This document shows, in pieces, positions 52,373 to 62,150 of a DNA stretch of 64,000 bases; the first letter of the stretch is position 1; every line of letters begins with the position of its first letter. The stretch lies in assembly GCA_002831545.1 (NCBI GenBank), contig CP025095.1, positions 2,418,001 to 2,482,000 on the forward strand, read 5' to 3'. The position numbers and the translations under genes are program-made. Origin of the DNA: Streptococcus suis (lineage in GTDB: Bacteria > Bacillota > Bacilli > Lactobacillales > Streptococcaceae). Under the pieces are notes generated by a model. That model saw only the letters and a list, made by a program, of their open reading frames with translations, did not search any database and was not told the DNA's origin.

Positions 52373-53950
52373 TTAATTGCTCTCCCCAATCCGTACCACC
52401 CCATCATAACGGCTAAGAACCTCATCAGATACACGGTGGGAAATATGAATGAGCGTCTTATCAGCTAGAGAGGTAAGGTAGGCTTCAATCACTGCATAGG
52501 TTTCCTGATCCAAGGCAGACAGACTTTCATCCAGCAACAAGACATCCTTATCTTGCAGCAAGGCACGAATCAAGAGTAGGCGCTGCTTTTGTCCGCCAGA
52601 CAGTCCGCTATCATCACTAATTTCCTCGCTCAAAGAAGCATAACTTGGGAAACGACTATCAAGGTTCATGGTCTTAATGAGAAACATCAGCCTATCTTCT
52701 GAAACCTCCCGTCCCATGGTCAAGTTGTAAAGAACCGTATCATGGAAAAGGGTTCCCTCTTGTGGCAGATAGGCAATCTTGTCTTGAATGGCTTGGTAGG
52801 ACAAGTCTGATAGAGAGGTTTTATCAAAGTAAATATCCCCTGCTTGCAGTTGGCTATTCTTGGTCAAAATAAGAGCCAAGGAAGATTTGCCAGAACCACT
52901 TTCCCCAAGAATTAAATACTTCTTGCCACGCTCAAACCTTACGGTCAGGTCTTCAAAGACCTGCTTCTCACCGATGGCATAACTAGCCTTGACCAGTTGA
53001 ATACTCTGGAAAGCTGAAGCTAGTTCCTGCCCCTTCGTTTCTTGACCCCAAGTAGATAGCTCAAACTCTTGCTTCAATTTCTTAACGGCATGCCTATCCA
53101 AAAAGGCTGCCGCAATGCTATTTATGGGATCCACCAACTGCTCTGAAATGGTCAGAATAGCTGTCAAGCCACCGATGGTCAAGGCACCAGAAAAGACTTG
53201 AAAACCACCGATAAAGATAATCGAAAGCGTGGTCAGATAAAAGACCAAACCGACTAAGAGCCGCATGGTTACTGTCGTTCGATTGGCCTGATTGACCTTG
53301 TCATTGACTGCTTGATAGCGATCATTCAGTCCAGCTAAAACTTGCTGTCTTTGGCGGCTATTTTTCACTTGCAAATAACCCAGAAAGACATCTGAAACCC
53401 TTGTATTATAGACCTGCTGACTGTCCGAAATCGCCTCCTGATTGAGCCTTCTCCGTTTTTTAAACAAATAGGGAATCACAACTGGCAAGAATGAGATCAG
53501 AATCAAGAAAATAGCTGTCAGACCATCCAAGCTAAGAAGGGCCAAACTGGCAATGCCAAAGGTACAAGCACCTTGAAAAATCGTAAAGAAAGCGTCGTAA
53601 TAATCTTCTTTCACCGTCTCCAAATCATTATTGAGCTGAGAAATATAGGCTCCTGCCCCCTGCTCAACAAACTGCCTAAAAGGTAAATCAAACATTTTCC
53701 CAATAAAGGTCGCCTGCAATTGGAAACCTACTTGATTGAGATAGCTGACATTGGCAATCTGACGAATGTATTCAAAGATCAGCATGACAAGGACAGTTAG
53801 CCCCATCAGCACAAAATAAGACACAAAGGCTTGTCTATCTCCAGCCGCAATAGCATCAATAATGTAGCGATATTGGTACAGAAAGCCAACATTGAGCAGG
53901 GCTACTGCAAAAATACAAGTTAAGGTTAGCCAAAAATTCCTCTTTTTCAT
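52373..53950 (-). CDS. ABC exporter subunit A (fused permease-ATPase)
   Basis: 525 aa. Six TMs (start MKKRNFWLTLTCIFAVALL), then ATPase with GESGSGKSS, LSGGQKQRLLLIRALL, VLLLDESLSALD and HISHRVS. The start at 53950 follows GGAGGGGAA; a 17-codon upstream extension overlaps the promoter region. Both subunits keep the catalytic Glu, so both sites may hydrolyse ATP. No peptidase domain. Downstream of the Rgg-like gene in the same direction. Confidence 0.88.
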   Translation of the reverse strand: MKKRNFWLTLTCIFAVALLNVGFLYQYRYIIDAIAAGDRQAFVSYFVLMGLTVLVMLIFEYIRQIANVSYLNQVGFQLQATFIGKMFDLPFRQFVEQGAGAYISQLNNDLETVKEDYYDAFFTIFQGACTFGIASLALLSLDGLTAIFLILISFLPVVIPYLFKKRRRLNQEAISDSQQVYNTRVSDVFLGYLQVKNSRQRQQVLAGLNDRYQAVNDKVNQANRTTVTMRLLVGLVFYLTTLSIIFIGGFQVFSGALTIGGLTAILTISEQLVDPINSIAAAFLDRHAVKKLKQEFELSTWGQETKGQELASAFQSIQLVKASYAIGEKQVFEDLTVRFERGKKYLILGESGSGKSSLALILTKNSQLQAGDIYFDKTSLSDLSYQAIQDKIAYLPQEGTLFHDTVLYNLTMGREVSEDRLMFLIKTMNLDSRFPSYASLSEEISDDSGLSGGQKQRLLLIRALLQDKDVLLLDESLSALDQETYAVIEAYLTSLADKTLIHISHRVSDEVLSRYDGVVRIGESN

Positions 53951-54005
53951 TTCCCCTCCATCGTTTGATAGATTTCTAAGCAAACATTTGGTCGCTTTCA
54001 TCTAT

Positions 54006-54044
54006 ATTATAGAATAGGAATTGGAGACGATTTTATTCGTCCCC
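54006..54044 (-). promoter_or_regulatory. activator-type promoter of the ABC exporter pair
   Basis: Minus strand: perfect -10 TATAAT (54006-54011) without a matching -35 box. Instead a palindrome GGGGACGA-ATAAAA-TCGTCTCC (54023-54044) sits where an activator would bind. This suggests control by the adjacent Rgg-like protein, by inference. Confidence 0.5.
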
Positions 54045-54053
54045 TATATGCAA

Positions 54054-54920
54054 CTATTTCTCGTTCGCTATTTTTTCAAGTATCGTTTCATACCAATCTG
54101 CTATATTCTGGCTATCGACCGCTCGTAAAAGTCCGATACACTTTCTCATCTCCAAAATAGCATTGGCACTTCCTGTTTTTCGATAATCATAAAAAGCCTT
54201 ACCAAATTTAAATAAAATCCGTTCAAAAATTTCCGTTTCATCGAAAAACAGACCTTTGATGGTCTTTTCAAGAAAGATTGCGTCGGCAAGTTCCTTATGT
54301 TGAACGCTGACGAGATAGGCACTAAGTAAAATTTGAGAAACTGCCAATCGATGTAGTTTCATTTCACGATAAAACTGTGTACGACCAACTAGTTCCCTGC
54401 AAAAAAGCATCATAGTCTGGTGTTCTAATTCATCCATGGTATTGGCAAATAGCAAGAGCTCGTAATAACTCCAGTTGTCCACTTGAAATAAGTAATCCGT
54501 TAAAAAGGCTGTATCTTCTTTCGAAACAACTACTGTCTTATCTAAGTCGCTCAGTTTATACGCGATTAAAATAGCATTCAACCGATGAAACTCCCTACGA
54601 GAATCTCTTTCTGCTTTTGCTAATTGTTCAGACAAGATTTTCTTTATGGTTACAACATCTCTGATATAGATGGATTGTTTTAGTTGTTCCAAAATTCTAG
54701 TCAGCTCATCTTTTTTGAAATCCTGACTGGCATACACGAACTCGTCCACATCCACATTCATTTCTGCCAGCACACCAAATAATTTACTAACAGTAATGTC
54801 GGATTCCCCATTTTCAAACCGAGAAAGTTGAGAAGTAGAAATATGTCCCTTGGCGACCTCCGCCAAACTCTTCCCCTTTCCCTCTCTTATCAATTTTAAT
54901 GTCCTACCAAAACGATTCAT
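54054..54920 (-). CDS. Rgg/GadR/MutR-family transcriptional regulator
   Basis: 288 aa: N-terminal HTH (FGRTLKLIREGKGKSLAEVA, then HISTSQLSRFENGESDITVS) and a helical-repeat C-terminal domain of about 210 residues. Rgg proteins often respond to short hydrophobic peptides (SHP) from nearby ORFs. I searched both strands of the flanks (54002-54053 and 54921-55033) and found no convincing SHP gene. Its likely target is the exporter pair downstream. Confidence 0.85.
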   Translation of the reverse strand: MNRFGRTLKLIREGKGKSLAEVAKGHISTSQLSRFENGESDITVSKLFGVLAEMNVDVDEFVYASQDFKKDELTRILEQLKQSIYIRDVVTIKKILSEQLAKAERDSRREFHRLNAILIAYKLSDLDKTVVVSKEDTAFLTDYLFQVDNWSYYELLLFANTMDELEHQTMMLFCRELVGRTQFYREMKLHRLAVSQILLSAYLVSVQHKELADAIFLEKTIKGLFFDETEIFERILFKFGKAFYDYRKTGSANAILEMRKCIGLLRAVDSQNIADWYETILEKIANEK

Positions 54921-55033
54921 GCTTCACCTCTACACTCACGATTAAAAAATCATTTGTAAACATAATTATTATACCACAACTTCCCATGTTTGTGTGTGTT
55001 TTCACATAAAGAAAAAGAAGCTAGGCATAAAGT

Positions 55034-56541
55034 CCAATGTCATTAAGTTAAGCATTTAAACAATTAAAGGAACTATTCCCGTCCGAGCAATTGATGACCA
55101 AACGGGAATAGTTTTTGTATTTAGGGCGCACAAAAAGGATGTTTTTTAACCCAATTTTTCAACTATTATGTTACTCTATAAGTGAAGCTTACAGGTGCCT
55201 TGCTTTTTATCTTTCTTTGGAACGTTCGATTGGGTCGGATGATGGATAAATGTTTGGCAATGTAGGTTTCTAATTGGAAGGAAGTGAGTTTGTTTCTAAG
55301 AAATTTTCGACAGGCATAAACAGCGTCTGAAAAACAAATTTTATAAGCCTGTTTTAACTTTGATGTTTTAATAGCAACGTGTGAGGTTAGCCATTTACAA
55401 ACATTAAAATTGATAAAGCGAGCGTAGATTTCTTGGAGAATCCCTTCCTTCTTTTTTGCATGAAAATGAGTCAGACCGATACTGTATTTTAGGTCACGAA
55501 AACTGGTCTCTATGCCCCATCTGTAGGCATAGAGCTCTTTTAATTTTTCTGGAGAATAATCGGTGTTTGTCACCAAAGTTTCAAAGAAACCTGGCTTGAT
55601 TTCGAGACGCACCATTCGAAAATGAAGTTCGTAAAACTGAACTGGGTCGCTTTTTCGGCTAGAGCTTGGTAGAAAGTCAAAGGATGTGTGATTAGGTAAA
55701 CAGCGATAGTGATTAGGAAAATTTTGATACTGTTGCTTCATCTCATTGGTCTGTTTCCGACAGATGTTTAGGTCAAATTTTTCATCAAAACAAGGGGTGT
55801 CAGGGAGGTTAAATCCTGATTTCATAGAATGATTCCCGTCACGAATACGAATAATATAGGACCAATTTCTTTCTTGGCAGTGAGCCATGACATTGTAGGA
55901 TTCATACCCCCTATCCATTATTACCAGAGCTTGTTTGAAAGAAGAGTTCTTCATCATATCAATAAAAGCCGCACGTTCATCAACCTCTCGATTATCTTGG
56001 ATCCGTAAATCATGATACATCTCTTGTTCGAGATTGTAGAGAGCATTAATATGAATGAGATTGTAAGGAGTGTGGTGTGGTCCAGTTTGAAAAGAGGTCG
56101 TTTTATCAAAACGATTTCTTGGTAGAATCACATCACTGCCATCAACAGCCAGGATAGGGAGATTATCAGAGATTGGAATTTTAGAAGTAATATCCCTAAA
56201 AAGTGTTTTAAAAGCTTGGTGTTTAATCTGATACCGTCGTTGAACAAAGGCAGATTGAGAGACAGGCAAATCTAAATCAAGTAGCTCTTTGGCTAAGGTA
56301 TTACCACCCATGGTCAGTATGGCTTGAATCATGGTTTTCATCGTTAGCTGACTTTGCCGACTAAAATCTTTTTCAGGATGAAGCACAAACTGATTGGCAC
56401 TAGAAACGATGTCGTTAATACTATCAAGTAAATGAGCTTTAATCTGATCTAGCATGACTTTTCCCCTTTTATTTTTAGTGTACCATAGAAAAAACTAACC
56501 TACCACAAAACGTGATAGGTTAGTTAACTTAATGACATTGG
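55034..56541 (-). mobile_element. IS4-family insertion sequence, about 1.5 kb
   Basis: 18-bp inverted ends CCAATGTCATTAAGTTAA (55034-55051) and the complement (56524-56541). One transposase gene. Flanks GGCATAAAG and GGCAAAAAG could be an imperfect target duplication, but the boundaries do not fit symmetrically, so none is claimed. It lies upstream of the Rgg gene in the accessory block. Confidence 0.88.
55166..56455 (-). CDS. IS4-family transposase
   Basis: 429-aa DDE transposase. First Asp in LAVDGSDVILPR, second in VIMDRGYESYN, and the IS4 YREK signature in YAYRWGIETSFRDLK (Y-2-R-3-E-6-K). Length is complete and no frameshift or stop was seen, so the element may be active. Confidence 0.92.
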   Translation of the reverse strand: MLDQIKAHLLDSINDIVSSANQFVLHPEKDFSRQSQLTMKTMIQAILTMGGNTLAKELLDLDLPVSQSAFVQRRYQIKHQAFKTLFRDITSKIPISDNLPILAVDGSDVILPRNRFDKTTSFQTGPHHTPYNLIHINALYNLEQEMYHDLRIQDNREVDERAAFIDMMKNSSFKQALVIMDRGYESYNVMAHCQERNWSYIIRIRDGNHSMKSGFNLPDTPCFDEKFDLNICRKQTNEMKQQYQNFPNHYRCLPNHTSFDFLPSSSRKSDPVQFYELHFRMVRLEIKPGFFETLVTNTDYSPEKLKELYAYRWGIETSFRDLKYSIGLTHFHAKKKEGILQEIYARFINFNVCKWLTSHVAIKTSKLKQAYKICFSDAVYACRKFLRNKLTSFQLETYIAKHLSIIRPNRTFQRKIKSKAPVSFTYRVT

Positions 56542-56604
56542 GCAAAAAGCCCCACCTCGCTTCCCAGGGTTCGTGTCAACATCTCAGCGCAGTGGTTGAT
56601 TGGG

Positions 56605-56803
56605 TTTAACAGTCCAGTGGACTGTTAAAGGTTGGAGATAGTATTTGCGAAGCAAATCTCAGCAATTCGCATTTTACACTCCAAATCTGGCCTATACGAC
56701 TGATGCGAATAGAGTTCGATTCATCTCCAACCTCAAACTGTCTCCCAGACAGTTTGAGCTGTGCAGGGGTGGGAGTGAAACAGTCTGGGAATAGACTGTT
56801 TCA
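56605..56803. repeat. cluster of four perfect palindromes
   Basis: TTTAACAGTCCA-G-TGGACTGTTAAA (56605-56629), ATTTGC-GAA-GCAAAT (56643-56657), CTCAAACTGTCT-CCC-AGACAGTTTGAG (56732-56758) and TGAAACAGTCT-GGGAAT-AGACTGTTTCA (56776-56803). The 56542-56877 spacer has no good ORF. GGGAGTG at about 56770 can also pair with CACTCCC at about 56866. It may serve as the 3' end of the LtaS-like transcript. It shares ACAGTCCA/TGGACTGT with 17019-17043. Confidence 0.8.
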
Positions 56804-56877
56804 GCTCAACAACTGGAAATAAGGACTTGTTGACGAACTCTTTATTGACCAGTCGAGTTCTTTCCCACTCCCTATTT

Positions 56878-59322
56878 TTATTCTGTCGTTTCAGTCGCTA
56901 CTTTGAAAAAATCTTTGTATTTCAAAAGGTAGCCTTTTCCTGTGGATAGGTCATATTGGACCAGTTTGAGTTCTTCTGCAACTTTCGCATCCCGCTCAGC
57001 CTGTCCTACTCGGTCCTTATGAAGTACTTCTGTCAAGAGGGCATAGTAAGGACTGACCTTGTTATTGGTCGTCTCCAGCATCAGTGCATTCATGTCGCTA
57101 GAATTGACCAAATCATAATGGTAGTCTTCCGTTTCAAAATTACTCCACACGAAATAATCTGTCTTGTACTGCGCGCTTGGGTCCGTCACGAAGGCAGACT
57201 CTGGATACAAACCTGGTAGGTGGTCACCGTAAAAAACAACTGTCACTTTCTTATCCAAGGTCTTAAGCTGGTCTAGAAAATCTCTGGTTGCCTGATCCGT
57301 AAAGGACAGCAAACGAACATAGCTATTGAGGTTTTCATTTTCCTCAGCCGTGAAGCCTTCACCCGAAGCTGTAATACTTGCAGGCTCAGCAGAGTTCCAC
57401 TGCACATGGTTTTGCATGGTAATGGCAGAAACGAATGTATTCGTTCCTGAACGTACCTGCTCCAAAATCAAGTCATAGGTCTTCTTGTCACTGACAAAAT
57501 TCCCCTGATAATCCTCAGCCGTCACAGTAAGAGGATACTTGGCACTATTGAGAGTGTAGAATTGCTCAATCCCCAGCTGCTTATAGATAGAATTACGATT
57601 GTAACTAGTATCGAAGTAGGGGTGAATAGCCACACGGCTATCTGCAGGGTAGAGGTCGCTGATACTTGGCAACTTCTTCATATTTGGCGCCACATCCAGA
57701 TAGACTGACGAAATAGAAGAATTATAATTGTAAAATGGCAAACCACTATAAACCTGAAACTCGATATTGGCAGTCCCACCACCATAGTGGTCGCTCTTCA
57801 TCAAACCACTGGTAGTCTGACTCATGATGTACTCAATATTTGGAAGGACATTTTGACTTAGGGTCACACCGGGAATCCGACGCGGGTCAGCCAAACTCTC
57901 ACTAAGAATGTAGATAACCGTCTGGTCAGTCAATTGACCTGTCCGTTCTGCATTGATTTCCTCAGCCAAGGCGGTATACTTCTTCACAATAGCCTTCATG
58001 GTCTTCTCAGAGTAATTCTCAGGCATTTCCATACTGGTCTTGCTGAGTTGCTGCAACCAGAGGAATGAAAGAGTGCGATAACGAGCCACAAAGGCGTAGC
58101 CCTTCCAGTCTACGTTCCGCCAGTTATTAACCTGAGAAAGAATAGGAATCCAGCCAGCAATCTTATGGTCTTTTTCATTGCGAATAGCCCAACCCATCCC
58201 TAAAATTAGGGATACGATGACTGAAACTCCTGCCAGCCTTTTCCAGATAGAAGCGACAATCCTTCCTTGGAAGTACTTCTTGTGAATACGTCGGTAGATA
58301 AACACAAGGAGGACTATAAAGACGAGCGATACCAAGACAACACGTAGACTGATAAAGCTGAGAATCATCCCCAAGTTCCCGACCCATTTGAAATCATTGG
58401 GGGTCAATGGCTCCGAACGGTAGCGGAATTTGAGAAAATTGGCCGTAACCAAAATGACGTTTAGACTAGCAATCACGGCAACAGATAAGATTTGGCGATT
58501 GATAACTAGGCTAATGATGACATTGAGGAAAAAGAGGCAGGCAATTTGGAAGACAATAGCCCCTGGAAAGAGGTGGCGTGTGAAATAAGAACCCGTTCCG
58601 CCAGCCATAGAAGCCTGATAACCGATATGCGACAACATAGCCAGAGCCAGACTGATAAAGAGCATACTGTGAACGTTGGTCCGATTGGCCTTAAACTCTA
58701 CAAATGCCTTATGAAGATAGCGAAGAAAAATGTAAGTTCCTATAAAATGAATAGGTGCAAACAAGGGTGTCTGACTAAAGAACTCTACATAAGAGCCTTT
58801 CTCAACCAAACTCTCATAATGGCTATCTTTCCAGTAAGATATGGCGAGAGGACTGAGCGAGAGTAAGCTGGTCAAGAGCAAATAGCCATCTGGTACCAAG
58901 TGATTGGCTGACCACTGGCTTAATTTTTCTCGAATTCTCGTCTTCTTCCGCCACAAAAATGCCAATAATACAGGAAGAGCCAACATCAATAGAAGTTCAA
59001 ATTGAAAGAGATTATTACGGAAAATATTCCAGGGTTGATACTTCTTGGCATTGAGCCGATAGACCAGGTTGACAAGATATAGAAAACCTAGAAAATAGCC
59101 GACATACTTGGCAAAGGTTTTGGTCTTGATAAACTGTTCGTACTTATTCAGCAGGACCAAGATATAAAAAGTAAAAATAAGATAGGCAAGCAAGGGCAGA
59201 GGAATAAACCAGAGCGGAAAAGATACACCGCTTAACAAAAGGGCCCGCCCCATCGCCAGCAAAACGGTCATAATCATAACTAGAATAAATTGCTTGCTTG
59301 CCTTGGGATTGATTTGTTTCAT
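56878..59322 (-). CDS. LtaS-like alkaline-phosphatase-superfamily membrane enzyme
   Basis: 814 aa, larger than LtaS (about 650-700). The N-terminal half (about 1-400) is polytopic with around ten TMs. The extracellular sulfatase-fold domain follows, with VIYILSESLADPR (metal-binding Glu), HYGGGTANIEFQVYSG (nucleophile Thr in GTANIEF) and VVFYGDHLPGLYP (Asp-His metal ligands). It likely transfers phosphoglycerol or phosphoethanolamine to a cell-surface glycan; the acceptor is unknown. Twelve bases after the 576-aa membrane protein gene, so a two-gene envelope operon. Confidence 0.85.
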   Translation of the reverse strand: MKQINPKASKQFILVMIMTVLLAMGRALLLSGVSFPLWFIPLPLLAYLIFTFYILVLLNKYEQFIKTKTFAKYVGYFLGFLYLVNLVYRLNAKKYQPWNIFRNNLFQFELLLMLALPVLLAFLWRKKTRIREKLSQWSANHLVPDGYLLLTSLLSLSPLAISYWKDSHYESLVEKGSYVEFFSQTPLFAPIHFIGTYIFLRYLHKAFVEFKANRTNVHSMLFISLALAMLSHIGYQASMAGGTGSYFTRHLFPGAIVFQIACLFFLNVIISLVINRQILSVAVIASLNVILVTANFLKFRYRSEPLTPNDFKWVGNLGMILSFISLRVVLVSLVFIVLLVFIYRRIHKKYFQGRIVASIWKRLAGVSVIVSLILGMGWAIRNEKDHKIAGWIPILSQVNNWRNVDWKGYAFVARYRTLSFLWLQQLSKTSMEMPENYSEKTMKAIVKKYTALAEEINAERTGQLTDQTVIYILSESLADPRRIPGVTLSQNVLPNIEYIMSQTTSGLMKSDHYGGGTANIEFQVYSGLPFYNYNSSISSVYLDVAPNMKKLPSISDLYPADSRVAIHPYFDTSYNRNSIYKQLGIEQFYTLNSAKYPLTVTAEDYQGNFVSDKKTYDLILEQVRSGTNTFVSAITMQNHVQWNSAEPASITASGEGFTAEENENLNSYVRLLSFTDQATRDFLDQLKTLDKKVTVVFYGDHLPGLYPESAFVTDPSAQYKTDYFVWSNFETEDYHYDLVNSSDMNALMLETTNNKVSPYYALLTEVLHKDRVGQAERDAKVAEELKLVQYDLSTGKGYLLKYKDFFKVATETTE

Positions 59323-59334
59323 AACATTTCTCTC

Positions 59335-61065
59335 TTAGGAAAGGGTTGATTTTCGGTAAATAAAGCCGTAGTACATCGACCAGACTAGCCATCCAGTCAA
59401 GCTAATCACGATAACAGGCAGTAACCACCACTGTTGCTTGTAGGATAGGACAAGGGTATTCTGCCCTTTTTTGCTGGTAACCGTTGGCACACCGATTTCG
59501 GAAAGTTCCACATCCTCTCTATCTAAAACGGTGTCATTCAAAATAAGCTGACTATCTTGGTAAACAATAACTGGTACCGCAGTTTCTTCTGCTTCTGACG
59601 CCGTCCAAGTCACCACCAGCTGATTACCATCAACTTCTTTGGTAAATTCTTGATTTGGTAAAATCACTTGGTCACGGTAAGTGTAGTAAGTATTATCCGA
59701 CTCCTCATTGGTCAGATGTCCAGTCTTTTCTGATAAATCTGGCACATAGTCAGGCGTGGATTTCTGAGCAATGTGGATAAATTCACCCAAGTCTTTGGAA
59801 TGGAAAGAAGCCCGTAACTCTTCCGTCGTCCCGTACAAGGTCGTATGAATTCGTTTTTGCAGGAAGGTATCGCTATAGTAATGCCCATTGATTTCCTTAT
59901 AACTCTGATTCCAGAGGAAACCAACCGAAACAAGCAAAGAAATAACAGTCAAACCAGAAAAGATTTTCTGCATTTTTTCTGACAAGCCTGAAACCTGTAC
60001 CCCCACAACTGCCAACAACAAGGCATTGGCATATAGGAAGAAGCGGAAAGGAAATTGAATCAATTCGACAAGTGTAATTCCTTTTCCTGCAAACAACTGC
60101 CAAGGGAAGAGGTTGGTTGACAAGATTAAAAATACTGCGTAGGTCAAAGCAAGACCACCCAGAACCAGCGATTGTTTCTTCCAATTTTTCACCAAGAAAT
60201 AGAGATAGATTCCAAAGAAAATTGGCAATGGATATGGATAGTAGAGAAAGGCCGTTTTGAGCCATGTTACGGTATTGAGGACAAATTTCTTGTTAACAAA
60301 TGGTGGTACCAAAGTGTTGGTCGCGTTGATATAAATAAGCGGCAACCAGATGTTAATGGTCAGAAGTAAAAAAATTCCTACCGATAGAGCTACTTGCCCA
60401 ATAATCTTCATTTTTTGGTCTGATTTCCACCAACCAATAAGGAAGAGTACACCATAGGCAATGACCAAGAACAAGGTCGATAGCATGTGAACCTGCAACA
60501 TGAGCCCTACCGCTCCTGCCATGAGGAATATCGGTACTTTTTTAGTCTGTAGGAAACGGACTGCAGGGATTAAACAAAGCGGAAAGAGAGCCACTCCCCA
60601 GCTGGTAAATCCTTGGGTCGCCCACCAATACTGAATGGAGTAGGTCGTCACAAAGAAGAGAGACAAGAGAATAGAATGAGTATATTTGACCTTGACCTCA
60701 CGCATGAGGAGATAGAGAGAGGTGGCACTCAGAGTTCCCAAGAGAAGATTGGATAAAATCTGATAGCGGAACCAGGTCCCACTCAAGAGTACCAAGGCGC
60801 CCTGTAGATAGGCAAAATAAGGCCCATAGAGAGCATTAACAATCCGTCCTGACTGCTGGTAACCATACAAACTGATAATATAGGAGAAATTGCCCTCCTT
60901 CATCTGCATAGCCGCATCATAGAAACGATTGTAGTGGAAAATCAAGTCCGCACCTGTCACCATTCCCTTGGTTAGCAAGTGGGGAACCAATAATAATAAA
61001 GAAAAGCCCACAAATAGGCCCAGGGCTACTAAATGGGGATGCTTTTTCAGCATAGTTTTTAACAT
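59335..61065 (-). CDS. large polytopic membrane protein, YfhO/GT-C-like
   Basis: 576 aa with about 12 TMs, one extracellular loop near the start (GADLIFHYNRFYDAAMQMKE), and a C-terminal extracellular beta-rich domain (about 430-550) before a last TM (WLLPVIVISLTGWLVWSMYY). The acidic D near TM1-2 and general layout recall GT-C glycosyltransferases and PTPS-related membrane proteins, but no catalytic motif is certain. The start at 61065 has site GAAGG; a 27-codon upstream reading is rejected because it overlaps the attenuator. Pairs with the LtaS-like gene. Confidence 0.75.
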   Translation of the reverse strand: MLKTMLKKHPHLVALGLFVGFSLLLLVPHLLTKGMVTGADLIFHYNRFYDAAMQMKEGNFSYIISLYGYQQSGRIVNALYGPYFAYLQGALVLLSGTWFRYQILSNLLLGTLSATSLYLLMREVKVKYTHSILLSLFFVTTYSIQYWWATQGFTSWGVALFPLCLIPAVRFLQTKKVPIFLMAGAVGLMLQVHMLSTLFLVIAYGVLFLIGWWKSDQKMKIIGQVALSVGIFLLLTINIWLPLIYINATNTLVPPFVNKKFVLNTVTWLKTAFLYYPYPLPIFFGIYLYFLVKNWKKQSLVLGGLALTYAVFLILSTNLFPWQLFAGKGITLVELIQFPFRFFLYANALLLAVVGVQVSGLSEKMQKIFSGLTVISLLVSVGFLWNQSYKEINGHYYSDTFLQKRIHTTLYGTTEELRASFHSKDLGEFIHIAQKSTPDYVPDLSEKTGHLTNEESDNTYYTYRDQVILPNQEFTKEVDGNQLVVTWTASEAEETAVPVIVYQDSQLILNDTVLDREDVELSEIGVPTVTSKKGQNTLVLSYKQQWWLLPVIVISLTGWLVWSMYYGFIYRKSTLS

Positions 61066-61078
61066 ATAGATACCTTCA

Positions 61079-61193
61079 TAAAAAAAGAGGGAAACCCTCT
61101 CTTGTTTTTGTAAATATTCTGCCAATTTGCAGACAATATTTTTCAAAAGTTAGTCACATTTCAGTATAGCAAGCTTTCCACCCACTGTCAACG
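61079..61193 (-). promoter_or_regulatory. promoter and attenuator-like leader of the envelope operon
   Basis: Minus strand: perfect TTGACA (61188-61193), 17-base spacer, TATACT (61165-61170). The roughly 90-base leader has a first hairpin (AAATATT-G-TCTGC/GCAGA-ATATTT) and a second, AGAGGG-TTT-CCCTCT followed by seven U, ending at 61079 just before the ribosome site. A terminator between promoter and start codon means transcription attenuation is likely. The ligand or factor is unknown. Confidence 0.7.
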
Positions 61194-61231
61194 AACAAGG
61201 CAAACAGAAAAAAATTTTCCATTAAAATAAA

Positions 61232-61261
61232 TATTGATTGCGGATTCCTCCACAATCAATA
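61232..61261 (-). terminator. rsmA terminator
   Basis: On the minus strand TATTGATTG-t-GGA-GGAA-TCC-g-CAATCAATA, followed by TTTATTTTAA, five bases after the rsmA stop. Confidence 0.85.
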
Positions 61262-61266
61262 CCTAC

Positions 61267-62139
61267 TTATAAACCAACTTCTTGGAGGCTATCAGACAAA
61301 CGTGCGAAGTCAGCCATAGAAAGTGCTTCTCCACGGACACTGGCTTCCAGCTCTGCCATGCCAAGTGCCTGCGTCAGCTTGTCCTTGACCTCGTCGGACT
61401 TGCCAAAATGGTTGGTCAGGTTATTCCACAGGGTCTTGCGGCGGTGCACAAAGCTGGCCTTGGACACTCGGAAGAAGAAATCTTCGTCCTTGACACTCAC
61501 CAGGGGTTGCTCGCGGCGGACCATTTTAAGAATGGCGGAATCCACGTTTGGTGCGGGAACAAATACGGTGCGAGGAACGATGAAGGCCACCTTGGCAGTC
61601 ATGTAGTACTGGACCGCAATGGACAGGCTACCGTAAGCCTTGGTGTTTGGCTCGGCAGAAATACGGTCGGCCACCTCTCGCTGCATCATGACCACGAACT
61701 CGCTGAAAGGAATCTTGCTCTCAATCAGGTGCATGAGGATAGGGGTGGTGATGTAGTAGGGCAGGTTGGCCACGACCTTGATAGGCAGGTCAGGATTTTT
61801 GAAATTCTGAATCTGGGTCTGCAGGTCGGTCTTCAAGATATCTTGGTTGACCACGGTCACATTGTCAAAGCGACCCAAGGTATCCGCCAAAATCGGAATC
61901 AAGCGATCATCAATCTCAAAGGCCATGACTTCGGCGGCATTTTCCGCCAAAAACTCGGTCAAGGCCCCGATTCCAGGCCCGATTTCGATGACATTGACAT
62001 TCTGGTCAATCTCTGCCGTGTCCACAATCTTCTGTAAAATATTGGTATCGGTCAAAAAGTTCTGACCGAAGGATTTCTTAAAGGTAAACCCGTGGCGTTC
62101 AAGGACGGCCCGAGTAACGTTTTTGTCTGCGATTCTCAT
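61267..62139 (-). CDS. rsmA: 16S rRNA dimethyladenosine transferase (KsgA)
   Basis: Dimethylates two adjacent adenines near the 3' end of 16S rRNA. The 290-aa Rossmann methyltransferase has [14 protein letters not shown]-binding [15 protein letters not shown], and the catalytic motif [10 protein letters not shown]. The C-terminal RNA-binding part has [16 protein letters not shown]. No sign of the Erm resistance type. It starts 11 bases after the adenine methyltransferase gene, which is unusual company: in other streptococci rnmV is upstream. Confidence 0.96.
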   Translation of the reverse strand: MRIADKNVTRAVLERHGFTFKKSFGQNFLTDTNILQKIVDTAEIDQNVNVIEIGPGIGALTEFLAENAAEVMAFEIDDRLIPILADTLGRFDNVTVVNQDILKTDLQTQIQNFKNPDLPIKVVANLPYYITTPILMHLIESKIPFSEFVVMMQREVADRISAEPNTKAYGSLSIAVQYYMTAKVAFIVPRTVFVPAPNVDSAILKMVRREQPLVSVKDEDFFFRVSKASFVHRRKTLWNNLTNHFGKSDEVKDKLTQALGMAELEASVRGEALSMADFARLSDSLQEVGL

Positions 62140-62150
62140 GTGTGTTCTTT

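Noticed and set aside
54921..55033. SHP-type pheromone gene beside the Rgg-like regulator
   Set aside because: Only very short frames without a proper ribosome site and hydrophobic pheromone pattern were found.
55025..56550. Nine-base target duplication of the IS4 element (GGCATAAAG/GGCAAAAAG)
   Set aside because: One mismatch, and the implied IS boundaries are not symmetric with the inverted repeats.
61282..62037. 251-codon open frame opposite rsmA
   Set aside because: Antisense shadow of a conserved gene, His/Gly/Asp-rich composition typical of shadows, no ribosome site.
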